Shown: positions 35,402-44,723, numbered from the stretch's first letter. The stretch: 64,000 bases of DNA from Natrinema salinisoli (GCF_020405205.1 NZ_CP084469.1:1240001-1304000), one strand, 5' to 3'. The notes: generated by a model from the sequence alone, not told the origin. Program-made: numbers and translations.

Positions 35402-38400
35402 TCACTCAAACTCGATCAGTACATCGATATCCCCGGCCGATTCGGGGAAGGCCTCGAAAATCGTGGTGACCGTGTCGTGTGACTGTCCTAGTTCGAGCTG
35501 GAGGTCGGCATGGACCTTACTCAATCCGATCTCGTTGAATGCCCCCGGACCGCCAGTACCGTCAGTGGTGGTGTAGGAGATCGATCCGTAGCTAACCGAA
35601 CCCGTGATATCGCTCTCGAGCCATTCATCACGTAGCTCGGACACGCTGTTACCGGCGTACTCGAAGGTCTCACGCCCAGTCCCATCGGTCTTGAACCCGG
35701 CACCGGGGAACCACTCGCTAGAGTCGGTTGATCCCGTAGCGCCGACGACGTAGGCTGGCTCATCCTCACCCAGGTTTGCCAGGAGGAAGTGCCGAATCGC
35801 GTACTCGAGCTCTTCGGGGACGGCGTTCGACTGGATCTCGTCGACATCGAAATCTCGATCGTCTTCCATATCGTGGATGTCGTCGAGGATGCGTTGTTCG
35901 TTCTCCTCGCTGACCCAGGGAACGACCACGACACGTGTCGGATGACGGTCGCCCAATGAGCCGAGGAACGACCAGTCATCCTTAATCTTGTAACCGTCTG
36001 AGAGAAGGCCAGTCACCGCAGCACGGAACGCGGTCTCGGTCTCGTCTTTCGGGAGGTACACATCGGAGTCGCCGCGGATCGCTGTCAGCACCTGGCTGGT
36101 GTCTGCCTCGCCCGAGGCCTCGAGCACCGCTTCGATTTGCGACCGGACCTCCTCCGTCCCGATCTCGGTAACATTAGAGACGTCACGGAGTGTGGCGTCC
36201 GAGCGAGCCATGTCGATAATCTCGGTGCCCGACACGAGGACAGACTTGTCCTCGGCTGCCAGCCGCCCTACTGCCCGCATCACGGCGTCATGTGAGTCGC
36301 CATCGATCCAGATCTCGATGTCCTGCATTAGCTCGAGTTCGAAATTACCCACGTCGACCTCGGTCGTGCCGCCACTGAAGCGCCGTCGCAGCTCTTCCTC
36401 GACCTCGTCAACCCCCCAGTGATCCACAGTCGACTCGAGGACCAGCGTCGTGTCCTGGTTCAGATTACGGAACTGCGGCTTGAATTCACTTCCATCGTGG
36501 GCGAGCACTGGCTTGTCTTCCAACTCACTTTCGACGGCGTTGACAACGACGTTGCTGTCACCGGGGATTGGCATCCTCGGGTTCTGGAGGAACTGTTCGT
36601 AGAGATCCTCGATCGTCGTCGAAGATCTATTGTCCAACCGGTCCTGCACGACCGCCCAGATGCTCTGTTCAATTTCGAATGGGTCAGCCTCCATCGCCCG
36701 TTCGATATTCCGGTGGTTGAGAACCGGCTCTTCGGCAACGATGCTCTCTATGGGCGTCGCCGCCGCGTAGCCGAACTCGTTCAGGAGGTCGTTCCCGTCG
36801 ATCACCTCACCGTAGGCGCTTGTCAGCCGCGAGCGAAGCTCATCTTTATACTCGTCGTGCAGGCTGTCGATCTCCTCACGGATCTCCTCACTGAGGTTCG
36901 GGTCGTCTTTGCGGATTTCGGCACCGAGGACTTCCTTTGCCTTGCCGAGGAACTTATCCTGTTGGTCGCTCGGCGAGATCTTCTTGTCGTTGCTCGGCTG
37001 GATGAACAATAGCGAGTTGCGCCATTGGCGGCCCGCCGGCTGATTCTTGATGACTGCCGCGACGCTGTCTGCGTCCCAGGGTTCGTTCCGGACGACTAGC
37101 TTGATGTTCTGGCTGTCAGGGACCGATCCCAGGTCTTTCGAAAAGCCCACAGCGTGCGTGCTCCCGGCGAAAATAGATTCAACGTCCTCGCCCAGCAGCG
37201 CCATAGCGTCGTCATCAGCGATATCTCTGGCGGCATTCCGGACGAGCGACCGGGGATTTTCGTCCTCTCGGATGACGTATCGGTCGTCGGTCTCCCATAG
37301 GTGATAGACCTCCCCCTGCAGGCGCTCGAGGTTGACGATGATGTCGTTCGCTCGGTCACCCTGGTGGTAGGTGCCCTGGATGATATCACCCGTCGTCGCT
37401 CCTTCGTCCAGCCCGGGCGTGAGCGAGTAGATCAGGACCGTACTCAGGATCTCCCGCCCGTAGCCGATGTTCGCGTCCGCCAGGCGGTCGGTGATGTCGT
37501 CGTAACAGCGGTCAGGACGGGCGTGTTCGACGTTGATGCGAGTGAGTTCGTCGATGTACCCGACGGCGTCGACGGTCCCGTGGGTCAGGAGGTCCGTCTC
37601 CTCGTGTTTGTCCTTCAGGAGCTTGGCGAACAAGAAGAGCATCCCGCGAGTCGCTCCGGATTCGGTCTCGGCGAAGTAGCGCGTTTTCAGCGCGTCGATA
37701 AGCTCCGGGTGGAAGGGATACGTCTGGAGCATGTCTTCACGGAGTCCCTCCGGGAGGTCGACGTAATCCGTATCGGCATACGTCTCGATGTAGTGCTCCA
37801 CGAGCGTCCGGACGCCGGGCTCGTCGGTGATCTCCCCGACCAGGCGGTGGCGGAGCACGTCCCGGATGTCGACCTGGTTGGACATGTTCACTGGGACTGT
37901 CTCCTGGCGCGAGAGGATATCGTGGACCTCCGATCCCTCCCGGAGTACGGAGACGATGGCGAACAGTTCCGTTTCCGGACGGGACGTCGTCTCCAGGAGC
38001 GCCTGGAGGAACCCCTTGTTCGCGCGCTTGCGGCGTCCCTGAAGCGACCCGAACCAGTCCTCCAGTTCGTCGACCAAGAACGCAACCGTGCGGTCGCCGA
38101 TTGCGTCCTGAATCATGTCGATGGGAGGATAGCCCCCGTCGTCGAACTCGTCCTCGTCGGGTTCGTAGTCCAGCGCGTCGAAGAACGGTTCCCACAGGTA
38201 GTCCGACTGGCTCTTCTGCAGCGAGACGACGATAGGGGTGGCCGAGTCGGGGAGTGCTTCGGCCAGCCCATCGATGCGCCCCCTGGCCCAGTCGCCGACG
38301 GTCTCCGGGTTGGCGAAGGCGTGATAGAGTGCCACCATCTGGTGGGACTTCCCGGTCCCGTAGGGGCCGTACATTTCGTGGGTCCCGTCGGTATCCTCGC

Positions 38401-38626
38401 CGTTGAGCGTGTCCCGCAGACGCTTGAACGAGTCTTCCAGTCCCTGAGTGAGAAGCGTGCGTTGGAAGAACCGCGTGACGTCGGATTCGAGCGTCTCTTC
38501 GTCGCTCTCGACGTCGTAGAGGCGAATCTGCCCCTTGATCGTGCCACTACCCTCGCGGAGTTCCTGGCTCAGCGTGACGTAGTCGCTGATCGTATTGGGA
38601 GTTCCTTCAGTACTCATGTAACTCAT
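35402..38626 (-). CDS. Large P-loop ATPase, DUF499/PglY-BrxC-like, without its usual partners
   Basis: The 1074-residue protein has an N-terminal ATPase domain. Walker A is MYGPYGTGKSHQMVALYHAF (Gly87 to His95), VVSLQKS follows as the next strand, and Walker B is VAFLVDELEDWFG (Asp186, Glu187). QTYPFHPELIDALKTRYFAETESGATRGMLFLFAKLL near 325-365 is a region shared with DUF499-type ATPases, which accompany methyltransferases and helicases in BREX, Pgl and related phage-defence loci. The C-terminal half is alpha/beta with no enzyme motif I can name. No methylase, phosphatase or helicase gene lies nearby. Two ATGs occur three codons apart; 38626 is about 25 bp below a TTTTAATGG box. Confidence 0.75.
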   Translation of the reverse strand: MSYMSTEGTPNTISDYVTLSQELREGSGTIKGQIRLYDVESDEETLESDVTRFFQRTLLTQGLEDSFKRLRDTLNGEDTDGTHEMYGPYGTGKSHQMVALYHAFANPETVGDWARGRIDGLAEALPDSATPIVVSLQKSQSDYLWEPFFDALDYEPDEDEFDDGGYPPIDMIQDAIGDRTVAFLVDELEDWFGSLQGRRKRANKGFLQALLETTSRPETELFAIVSVLREGSEVHDILSRQETVPVNMSNQVDIRDVLRHRLVGEITDEPGVRTLVEHYIETYADTDYVDLPEGLREDMLQTYPFHPELIDALKTRYFAETESGATRGMLFLFAKLLKDKHEETDLLTHGTVDAVGYIDELTRINVEHARPDRCYDDITDRLADANIGYGREILSTVLIYSLTPGLDEGATTGDIIQGTYHQGDRANDIIVNLERLQGEVYHLWETDDRYVIREDENPRSLVRNAARDIADDDAMALLGEDVESIFAGSTHAVGFSKDLGSVPDSQNIKLVVRNEPWDADSVAAVIKNQPAGRQWRNSLLFIQPSNDKKISPSDQQDKFLGKAKEVLGAEIRKDDPNLSEEIREEIDSLHDEYKDELRSRLTSAYGEVIDGNDLLNEFGYAAATPIESIVAEEPVLNHRNIERAMEADPFEIEQSIWAVVQDRLDNRSSTTIEDLYEQFLQNPRMPIPGDSNVVVNAVESELEDKPVLAHDGSEFKPQFRNLNQDTTLVLESTVDHWGVDEVEEELRRRFSGGTTEVDVGNFELELMQDIEIWIDGDSHDAVMRAVGRLAAEDKSVLVSGTEIIDMARSDATLRDVSNVTEIGTEEVRSQIEAVLEASGEADTSQVLTAIRGDSDVYLPKDETETAFRAAVTGLLSDGYKIKDDWSFLGSLGDRHPTRVVVVPWVSEENEQRILDDIHDMEDDRDFDVDEIQSNAVPEELEYAIRHFLLANLGEDEPAYVVGATGSTDSSEWFPGAGFKTDGTGRETFEYAGNSVSELRDEWLESDITGSVSYGSISYTTTDGTGGPGAFNEIGLSKVHADLQLELGQSHDTVTTIFEAFPESAGDIDVLIEFE

Positions 38627-38673
38627 CACGGGAAATGAACTACCATTAAAACATTGGACAAGAATACGGAGTC

Positions 38674-38943
38674 ATGGGCGAGTTGGGAGAAACAGTTGAT
38701 CTTCTAATGAGCGCTAAGAATGACGTTCTCAGCCCCGAACCGAGAACGATCGAGGCCACGTTCACGGAAAACAAATCTGCAGCTATCGAATCAGCAAGAA
38801 CTCTCGTAGAGGAAGTTACAAATGAGGAATCTGTCGAAATTCACGAAGAGTACGTAGGTGAAGTGGATCCGATTCCTGGCAGTGACGAATCCCGACATCA
38901 GGTGAATATCGTGATTGATGGCCCATTAGACGCAGATAGCTGA
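38674..38943 (+). CDS. Small protein of unknown function (89 residues), divergent from the ATPase
   Basis: The 89-residue acidic protein starts MGELGETVDLLMSAKNDVLSPEP and contains one long helix (SAAIESARTLVEEVT) followed by a charged beta segment (SVEIHEEYVGEVDPIPG) and a HQVNIVIDGPL strand. It has no membrane segment or cysteine. Its start lies 47 bp from that of the large ATPase on the other strand, so the two share a promoter region and may be co-regulated. The family is not recognised and it is AT-richer than most genes in the window. Confidence 0.6.
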   Translation: MGELGETVDLLMSAKNDVLSPEPRTIEATFTENKSAAIESARTLVEEVTNEESVEIHEEYVGEVDPIPGSDESRHQVNIVIDGPLDADS

Positions 38944-39071
38944 GTGCTTCTGAATCTACTCCGAAGACGTAGCGGAAATCTCTCCGGCGGAGCTCTGCTG
39001 TCAGGCGCCGCTGATCGACGGCGATAGAGCGGTGTGGTACGTAGAAAGAACAGCAATGAACGCGCTACCAG

Positions 39072-39461
39072 TTACTCTTCTGACGCTTCGTCGAGAAGCA
39101 CGATCGCACCGCCGAGAAGCGCGAGGTTCTTGAGAAAGTTGATCTTGTTACCCTGTCGCTCCTTCCCTTCCATCGTCCAGAAATTGTGAATGAACGGCGT
39201 CGTACTGAGGAAGAACGTGATCAGCGCGCCGGCTGACGCCCGCGGGAACTTCCAGAGAATGACTCCGAGATTCGCGACGAAGAGCATACCGGTGACGAAC
39301 GGGACAAGTACGTCGGGCATCGGGACGCCCTTCTCCTCGGCGATAGCGACACGTTTGTCGTTGCTCTTGAACCCGTCGACGGCCATGTACGCGAGGATAC
39401 CACCGTACAGCGCCCGTCCGAGGAACGACGGCGGCGTGTCCGCTGCTTCAGTCTTAGTCAT
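39072..39461 (-). CDS. DoxX-like integral membrane protein
   Basis: The 129-residue protein has four membrane helices (LGRALYGGILAYMAVDGF; VLVPFVTGMLFVANLGVILW; ASAGALITFFLSTTPFIHNFW; NFLKNLALLGGAIVLLD). ERQGNKINFLKNLALLGG is the C-terminal signature of DoxX-type proteins. Relatives are found in thiosulfate:quinone oxidoreductases and as small membrane partners of oxidoreductases. Its ATG overlaps the stop of the upstream BNR protein gene by 4 bp, so they are one operon under the palindrome at 40543. Confidence 0.85.
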   Translation of the reverse strand: MTKTEAADTPPSFLGRALYGGILAYMAVDGFKSNDKRVAIAEEKGVPMPDVLVPFVTGMLFVANLGVILWKFPRASAGALITFFLSTTPFIHNFWTMEGKERQGNKINFLKNLALLGGAIVLLDEASEE

Positions 39462-40510
39462 GCGTTCACCACCTCGATCCGACTGACGTTCGTCGGGACC
39501 CGGCCGACCGTCTCGTACTCACCTGTGTCCATCCGACGCATGATCCGTCCCGCTACGTCGTCGCGCTGGTCTGGGACGTCGAAGAGTCCGGAGCCACAGA
39601 TCACGTCCCCGTCGTAGACGTCCCACGTTTCGATGACCTCGTGGGGTTCACCCGGGAACGAGACGCGTTCGAAGTCCCGACCGAAGTTCGTCGACTCGAA
39701 CAGCGCCACCTCGTGGTCGTCGTTGACCCATGCCGGGGGTGCCTCCTCGCCACCGCAGAAGAACACGGTCCCGTCGTGGACGAAGACGCGTCGGATGTAC
39801 GAGAAGTCGCTGCCGCGGTCGAGCCGCGTCCAGGAGTCGCCGGCGTCGGTCGTCCGGTAGAGTCCGCCTTCGCCGACAGCGTGGCCGAGGCCGAGGTTCT
39901 CCAGATCGTGGTCGAGATAGCCGGTGGCCGCGAGCCAGACGTCCTCGGAGATCGGGAGGATTTGATGGACGTCGTCGACGATGGTGTCGCGCCGGTCGGT
40001 CCACGTCTGGCCGCCGTCGTCGCTCAGATGGATGCCGCCCGCTTCGACGCCGGCGATCAACTGCTCCGGCCGCCCCGGAACGACCTCGAGGGCTCGGAGC
40101 CGAGCGTAGTGTGGGTCGATCGGTGATTCCCAGTGACCGCGAGACGGGAGTTCGCGGAACCCCTTCAGCTCAGACCACGTCTCGCCGTCGTCGACGGACC
40201 TGAAGATGTACGGGTCGTTCGTTCCGGCGTAGAGCACGTCATCAGCGGTCGCGAGAATCGACCACACCTCGCTTTGCCCGGCGTGCCAGAAGCGGTCGCC
40301 GAGCGGAACGCCGAGGTCCTCCCACGTCCGGCCCCCGTCCAGCGAGCGATACGCACCCGTCGACGACGCGACGAACACGCCCTCTGTGTGATCCCACGAC
40401 TTGACGGCGGTCACGACCTCACAGTCGAGGACCTGTTCGAGGTCACTGGGTTCGAACGGCACACCTTCAGCTCGGTATAGACCGTCATCTGTCCCGATTA
40501 ACAGTGTCAT
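39458..40510 (-). CDS. BNR/sialidase-type beta-propeller repeat protein, cytoplasmic
   Basis: The 350-residue protein has repeats of the BNR Asp-box: SLDGGRTWEDLG, SVDDGETWSELK, SDDGGQTWTDRR and TTDAGDSWTRLD, spaced about 45-70 residues. These form blades of a beta-propeller like those of sialidases and Ycf48/HCF136 assembly factors. No signal peptide or membrane segment is present, so it is probably intracellular and not a secreted sialidase. The start at 40510 (MTLLIGTDDGLYRAEG) is preferred over a GTG eight codons upstream. CTTTATTATG, about 26 bp before it, is the likely TATA box. It is coupled to the DoxX-like gene; its role in the pathway is unknown. Confidence 0.82.
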   Translation of the reverse strand: MTLLIGTDDGLYRAEGVPFEPSDLEQVLDCEVVTAVKSWDHTEGVFVASSTGAYRSLDGGRTWEDLGVPLGDRFWHAGQSEVWSILATADDVLYAGTNDPYIFRSVDDGETWSELKGFRELPSRGHWESPIDPHYARLRALEVVPGRPEQLIAGVEAGGIHLSDDGGQTWTDRRDTIVDDVHQILPISEDVWLAATGYLDHDLENLGLGHAVGEGGLYRTTDAGDSWTRLDRGSDFSYIRRVFVHDGTVFFCGGEEAPPAWVNDDHEVALFESTNFGRDFERVSFPGEPHEVIETWDVYDGDVICGSGLFDVPDQRDDVAGRIMRRMDTGEYETVGRVPTNVSRIEVVNA

Positions 40511-40542
40511 ACGTACCGTGTACGGCGGGCTCATAATAAAGT

Positions 40543-40558
40543 TTTACCAAGCTGTAAA
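40543..40558. promoter_or_regulatory. TetR-type operator copy 1 (TTTACC-AAGC-TGTAAA)
   Basis: TTTACC and TGTAAA form arms with one mismatch around four bases; one further T/A pair extends the arms on each side. It lies just upstream of the TATA box of the BNR-DoxX operon and between that operon and the TatD-like gene. The same palindrome occurs at 44015 and 47567. Confidence 0.65.
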
Positions 40559-40638
40559 ACGCTAAGTGGGAGGGGCAGAAACGGGGATACGACCGCTCAC
40601 TGTGGCCCGCTATCTCCCACAGGATCCACCGACTCACC

Positions 40639-41643
40639 ATGACCTCATCACACCCGACAAAGCGACCGACAGACGCAGCGCATCTCGATAACTCCGACGT
40701 CGACTTGCCGCCGGAACTCCTCAATCTCCCGTGGATAGACATTCACAACCACGCGCACACGCTCTCGTGGGAGGACCGGGAGCGGTACGCGCTCGCCGGC
40801 TGTCGGTCGATGATGATGGTCGCTTCCGGCTATCACTGGACACCGTACAAGCCCGTCGAGGCCGACGATATCCGGTTCCTCTGGGACGACGCGATCAATC
40901 GACGCGCAGCAATCCAGCGCAATCATTTCTTCGAGGCCAAACTGGGCCTCGGGATTCACACGGGCGTCCGTATCGAGAACCCGGACGAACTTCTGGACGC
41001 GCTGAACGCGTACTGCGAACTCGACGAAGTGATCGCGATCGGCGAGACGGGCGTGACGCCCTCCCAGCACGTGAGTCGCTGGGACGTCGACCAGCAGCAG
41101 GCGATCGTTCAGGGACAGATGGAACTCGCCGACGAGCACGACCTGCCGGTCCTCCTGCACACGCCGAACCAGTCTACCGACTCGAAGCGATCGTACCGTG
41201 ACGGGATCGGGATTCCGGGATACGAAAAGAACACCGGCCTCGGCGCCGATCCCGTCATCGACAGTGATAACCCCGCGCTCGATTCGGTCAAGCGGGATAT
41301 CGAAGCGATGCGTGACGCCGGTCTAGCCGACCGACAGGTAGTCGCCTCTCACGCCGACGGGAACAATACTGAGTATCTGATGGAGAATACAGACTGCTAT
41401 CTGAGCTACACCATCGGACACTCGTGGCTCATCGGTGTGACTGCGGCCGACGTGGCGAACGCTATCGACGAGTACGGTCCGGAGCGGATCATGATCGACA
41501 CGGACTGTGCGAACGTCCTCAGAACGGACCCCTTCGCGCTGAAGCGAGCGATCTTCGAACTGTATCGCTACGGAATCGACGAAGCGGCAATCCGAAAAGT
41601 CGTCCTCGAGAACCCGCGCGACGTCTTCGACTTCGACGCCTGA
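40639..41643 (+). CDS. TatD-like metal-dependent hydrolase (amidohydrolase superfamily)
   Basis: The 334-residue protein has a metallo-dependent TIM barrel. WIDIHNHAH (His36, His38) is the first metal pair, VIAIGETGVTPSQH the Glu strand, VLLHTPNQ and VASHADGNN the later His ligands, and IMIDTDCANVL the catalytic Asp. TatD proteins are nucleases, but the wider family includes hydrolases and decarboxylases of small metabolites. Placement in the TetR regulon, next to FAH-family and AtzB-like hydrolases, favours a metabolic substrate such as an amide or lactone. The ATG at 40639 begins a polar 30-residue leader before the barrel. Confidence 0.82.
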   Translation: MTSSHPTKRPTDAAHLDNSDVDLPPELLNLPWIDIHNHAHTLSWEDRERYALAGCRSMMMVASGYHWTPYKPVEADDIRFLWDDAINRRAAIQRNHFFEAKLGLGIHTGVRIENPDELLDALNAYCELDEVIAIGETGVTPSQHVSRWDVDQQQAIVQGQMELADEHDLPVLLHTPNQSTDSKRSYRDGIGIPGYEKNTGLGADPVIDSDNPALDSVKRDIEAMRDAGLADRQVVASHADGNNTEYLMENTDCYLSYTIGHSWLIGVTAADVANAIDEYGPERIMIDTDCANVLRTDPFALKRAIFELYRYGIDEAAIRKVVLENPRDVFDFDA

Positions 41644-41692
41644 GTTCCGGATTGCCGGCCCACGGCAGATCGGAACGACGCTCAGCGCGCCG

Positions 41693-42580
41693 TCAGTCGT
41701 ATTCGCAGCTGTTCCGCAGTTCTCCGAGCTCTTCGACACCGATAGTCACGTCGTCGCCGTCCTCGAGCAGGACCGGCGGCTCTCGATACACACCGACACC
41801 CGGCGGCGTCCCCGTGAAGAGCAGGTCGCCGGGTTTCAGCGTGAACGCTCGACTGCAGAACGACACGAGCTCGTCGATGCCGAAGATGAGGTTCGACGTC
41901 GACGACTCCTGTAACCGTTCACCGTTCACCGCTGCCCAGATCTCGAGATCGTGCGGGTCGGAGACCTCGTCTTTCGTCACGAGCTCCGGCCCGGTCGGGG
42001 CGAACGAGTCGAGGCTCTTCCCGCGGACCCACTGGCCGTCGCCGTGCTGAAGGTCTCGGGCAGAGACGTCGTTGCCGATCATGAACCCGGCGACGTGGTC
42101 GAGTGCCTCGTCCTGGTCGACGCGTCGCGCTTCCTCGCCGATCACCACGACCAGCTCGGCCTCGTAGTCGACCTGTTCGGTCAGCTCCGGGTCCCAGGAA
42201 ATAGTGCTCTCGGGCCCGGTGACGGTCGTGGGGAACTTCGAGAACAGCACCGGCTCGTCCGGGATCGGATTGTCTCCCTCCTCGGCGTGGTCCTGATAGT
42301 TGAGTCCGACACAGACGATCTTCTCCGGATCGGTGACCGGCGCAGTCTGCTCGACGTCCGCGAGGTCGTAGACGCCGACACCGGTCTCCTCGGCGTATTC
42401 GATCGCCAATTCGGCCTTCCGTTGCCACTCCCAGTTCTCTAAGAGCGCGCTCGTCTCGTTTTCGATGTGGACGCCGGTGGCAGCGCCTGCCTCCGGAAGG
42501 TTGACGACTGTCTCGTCATCTATCGCTACGCCACACCACGGTTCGTCCGTCGCCGTCGTCTGATATTGTCCTAGTCGCAT
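41693..42580 (-). CDS. Fumarylacetoacetate hydrolase (FAH) family protein
   Basis: The 295-residue protein has a C-terminal FAH domain: IVCVGLNYQDHAEEGDNPIPDEPVLFSKFPTTVTGP, then the E-x-E metal site in DYEAELVVVIGEEARRVD, MIGNDVSARDLQHGDGQWVRGKSLDSFAPTGPELVT, and FTGTPPGVGVYREPP. Members hydrolyse or isomerise beta-diketo acids and oxo-enoates from ring-cleavage pathways. It follows the AtzB-like amidohydrolase by 44 bp in the same direction and is probably in the same operon. This suggests ring opening or degradation of an aromatic or heterocyclic compound, though the substrate is unknown. Confidence 0.92.
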   Translation of the reverse strand: MRLGQYQTTATDEPWCGVAIDDETVVNLPEAGAATGVHIENETSALLENWEWQRKAELAIEYAEETGVGVYDLADVEQTAPVTDPEKIVCVGLNYQDHAEEGDNPIPDEPVLFSKFPTTVTGPESTISWDPELTEQVDYEAELVVVIGEEARRVDQDEALDHVAGFMIGNDVSARDLQHGDGQWVRGKSLDSFAPTGPELVTKDEVSDPHDLEIWAAVNGERLQESSTSNLIFGIDELVSFCSRAFTLKPGDLLFTGTPPGVGVYREPPVLLEDGDDVTIGVEELGELRNSCEYD

Positions 42581-42624
42581 TTGATGTACTGTATTGGTGT
42601 CGTCGTCTCACGCGCTGCAGGTAT

Positions 42625-43980
42625 TCACAGCTCCAGCCCGGCTTCGTCGATCAGGCGCTGTCCGGATTCCACGAACCGTTCGAACTCCTCGTTCACCTTC
42701 GGGTTCAGGAGTTCGCCGTCGTGCTTGACCGGTTCGCCGTCTACGAGCACCGTCTCGATGTGGGACGGATCGGACTGGAACACCACGGTCTCGATCGGAG
42801 AGTGCGACGGCGCCGTCATGAAGTCGTTGGTGTCGATCAGCACGATGTCTGCGCGTTTGCCCGGCGTGAGTGTCCCGATCTCGTCCTCCATGTTCAGTGC
42901 CTTCGCCCCCTCGATCGTCGCCATTTCGAGGGTATCTCGCGCCGAAATGCTGACTTCGCCGACCTCCTCGTCGCTCTCGAGGATCTCCTGGTTGTCGAAC
43001 ATCCGCTGGAGCTGCATCCCGATCCGCATCTGGCTGCCCATGTCGCCGCTGATGTTCGAACAGACGTCGACGCCCCACGCCGGGCGTCCGCCCGCTTCGA
43101 GCACCTTTCCGGTGACGGGGATACCGTGGCCCATCTGCATCTCGACCTCCGGGGTCGACGAGAAGGAGACGCCCTGCTCGACGGCGTGGTCGATATCTTC
43201 CTGGGCGAAGTGGTTCCCGTGGGCGACGTTAACGTCGGGGCCGAGCATGTCGTGGAGGGCCCCGAAGCCCTGGTAGTCGTCGCCGTACACCGACGACGGC
43301 CACAGCGCGGCACCCATGTGGATAGTACTGAGGACTCCCAGATCTCGTGCCAGTTCCAAGTCGCTGCGGGCGGTTTCATCGGTACAGAAATCCGGTCCTC
43401 GGAGCCCGAGAGCTAAGCTGAGCAGGTCGTCGTCGCGGATCTTCTCCTCGTGGAGCTCGCGGATCTTCCCTTCGGGGAGGCCGACGTCGCTGTCGTACCA
43501 CCACTTCGCCGCGTCGTCACCCGGCGGGCCGTAGGTGTACACCGCTCGTATCCCGGTATCCTTCAGCGCGTCGACGGCCCGCTCGCCGTGTTCGAGCGAG
43601 TTGGGGTACGACCAGTCCAAGGCCGTGGTCGTTCCCGTATAGAGCTTCTCCAGCGCGCCGAAGAGGCCGCCGAGGTACATGTCTTCGGGCTGGTAGAGCC
43701 CGGTGAGATTGCCGAGCATATCATCGAAGTATTCGCCCATGAGCGACCAGTCCCCGGCGATTCCCCGTACCTGGGTCTGTGCGAGATGGATGTGCGAGTC
43801 GACGAAGCCGGGAACGACGATGTGGTCTTCCGCGTCGATGACCTCGGCGTTCGATGGAGAGAGTCCGTGGCCGATCTCGACTATCTCTCCGTCTTCGATC
43901 AGAACGTCGGCCTCGTCCAGTTGTCCGATCTCTGGATCGAGGGAAACGACAGTTCCGTGTTGTATGATCGTTCGTGACAT
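42625..43980 (-). CDS. AtzB/TrzN-like amidohydrolase (aminohydrolase)
   Basis: The 451-residue protein belongs to the cytosine/guanine deaminase-like amidohydrolases. VPGFVDSHIHLAQTQVRGIAGDW holds the H-x-H zinc pair. STIHMGAALW and VNVAHGNHFA bring later His residues, and WGVDVCSNISGDMGSQMRIG the catalytic Asp region. LEMATIEGAKALNMEDEIGTLTPGKRADIVLIDTND is the usual end. AtzB-type enzymes remove amino or alkylamino groups from triazine or purine-like rings; a natural N-heterocycle is more likely here. The start at 43980 (MSRTIIQHGTVVSLDP) is two codons inside the open frame. Palindrome 44015 lies just upstream of its TTTTTAACC promoter box. Confidence 0.92.
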   Translation of the reverse strand: MSRTIIQHGTVVSLDPEIGQLDEADVLIEDGEIVEIGHGLSPSNAEVIDAEDHIVVPGFVDSHIHLAQTQVRGIAGDWSLMGEYFDDMLGNLTGLYQPEDMYLGGLFGALEKLYTGTTTALDWSYPNSLEHGERAVDALKDTGIRAVYTYGPPGDDAAKWWYDSDVGLPEGKIRELHEEKIRDDDLLSLALGLRGPDFCTDETARSDLELARDLGVLSTIHMGAALWPSSVYGDDYQGFGALHDMLGPDVNVAHGNHFAQEDIDHAVEQGVSFSSTPEVEMQMGHGIPVTGKVLEAGGRPAWGVDVCSNISGDMGSQMRIGMQLQRMFDNQEILESDEEVGEVSISARDTLEMATIEGAKALNMEDEIGTLTPGKRADIVLIDTNDFMTAPSHSPIETVVFQSDPSHIETVLVDGEPVKHDGELLNPKVNEEFERFVESGQRLIDEAGLEL

Positions 43981-44014
43981 GAACAACTGCTATGTTTGAC
44001 CATGAGGTTAAAAA

Positions 44015-44030
44015 TTTACCGTCTGGTAAA
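44015..44030. promoter_or_regulatory. TetR-type operator copy 2 (TTTACC-GTCT-GGTAAA)
   Basis: This is a perfect 6-bp inverted repeat around four bases in the 110-bp gap between the divergent amidohydrolase (start 43980) and TetR regulator (start 44091). On the amidohydrolase side it abuts the TATA-like box, in the BRE position, as copy 1 does for the BNR operon. Confidence 0.78.
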
Positions 44031-44060
44031 CCACGTCCGTCGCGGGTTTCGGAGCAATCG

Positions 44061-44070
44061 TATTATATAT
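44061..44070 (+). promoter_or_regulatory. TATA box of TetR-type regulator
   Basis: TATTATATAT lies 21-30 bp before the ATG at 44091, as expected of a leaderless haloarchaeal transcript. Confidence 0.65.
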
Positions 44071-44090
44071 CTCTCGCTACGATTACCCGT

Positions 44091-44723
44091 ATGAGCGAAT
44101 CCCGCGAAAAGGTCTCCTCCAAAGACACCCGGCAGGTCATCATGGAAGCGACCTTCCGTGCCCTGAGCAAGCACGGGTACAAGGACCTGCGCATGCGTGA
44201 CATCGGTGACGAGATGGAACTCACTCGGCAAGTCATCCACTACCACTTCGACGGCAAGTACGACCTCCTGTCGTCGTTCCTCGAGTACGTCATCGACCAG
44301 TACGAGGGAAGCGTCGAGGTCAACGAGGACGCCGAGGTCAGAACGGAACTCAATGCCCGGATCGACCAGTGTCTGTTCGGGCCGGAGTTCGAGGACTTCA
44401 GTCACTGGGAGCGAATGAAGGTGTACCACGAACTGTACACGTACGCCCAGAACGACGGCGAGCACCGAGAGATATTCAACGACCACTACGACCGGATTCG
44501 CGGCAGCATCGTCGAAGTCGTCGAAGAGGGCATCGAAGAGGGAACGTTCGAACCCGTCAACGCCGACCGCATGGGCCAGCTCATCACCGACGTCATCCAC
44601 GCCGCCCGCGGCCGTCGGATCTCGCTGGGTCACGAGGACGCACCGGAAGAAGCTCGAAAGGCCATCGACGAGTTCATTCTCGATTCGTTGTACGCGTCAC
44701 AGGCCGAGGATCAATCGGCTTGA
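44091..44723 (+). CDS. TetR/AcrR-family transcriptional regulator
   Basis: The 210-residue protein has the TetR N-terminal DNA-binding domain: DTRQVIMEATFRALSKHGYKDLRMRDIGDEMELTRQVIHYHFDGKYDLLSSFLEYV (residues 11-66), with L-T-R-Q-V-I-H-Y-H-F as recognition helix and turn. An all-helical ligand-binding and dimer domain follows to the end. TetR repressors bind short palindromes and leave them when a pathway metabolite binds. Its own promoter region contains the palindrome at 44015. The start at 44091 is fixed by the TATA box; the open frame upstream crosses the operator. Its 3' end overlaps the convergent DUF35 gene by 13 bp. Confidence 0.92.
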   Translation: MSESREKVSSKDTRQVIMEATFRALSKHGYKDLRMRDIGDEMELTRQVIHYHFDGKYDLLSSFLEYVIDQYEGSVEVNEDAEVRTELNARIDQCLFGPEFEDFSHWERMKVYHELYTYAQNDGEHREIFNDHYDRIRGSIVEVVEEGIEEGTFEPVNADRMGQLITDVIHAARGRRISLGHEDAPEEARKAIDEFILDSLYASQAEDQSA

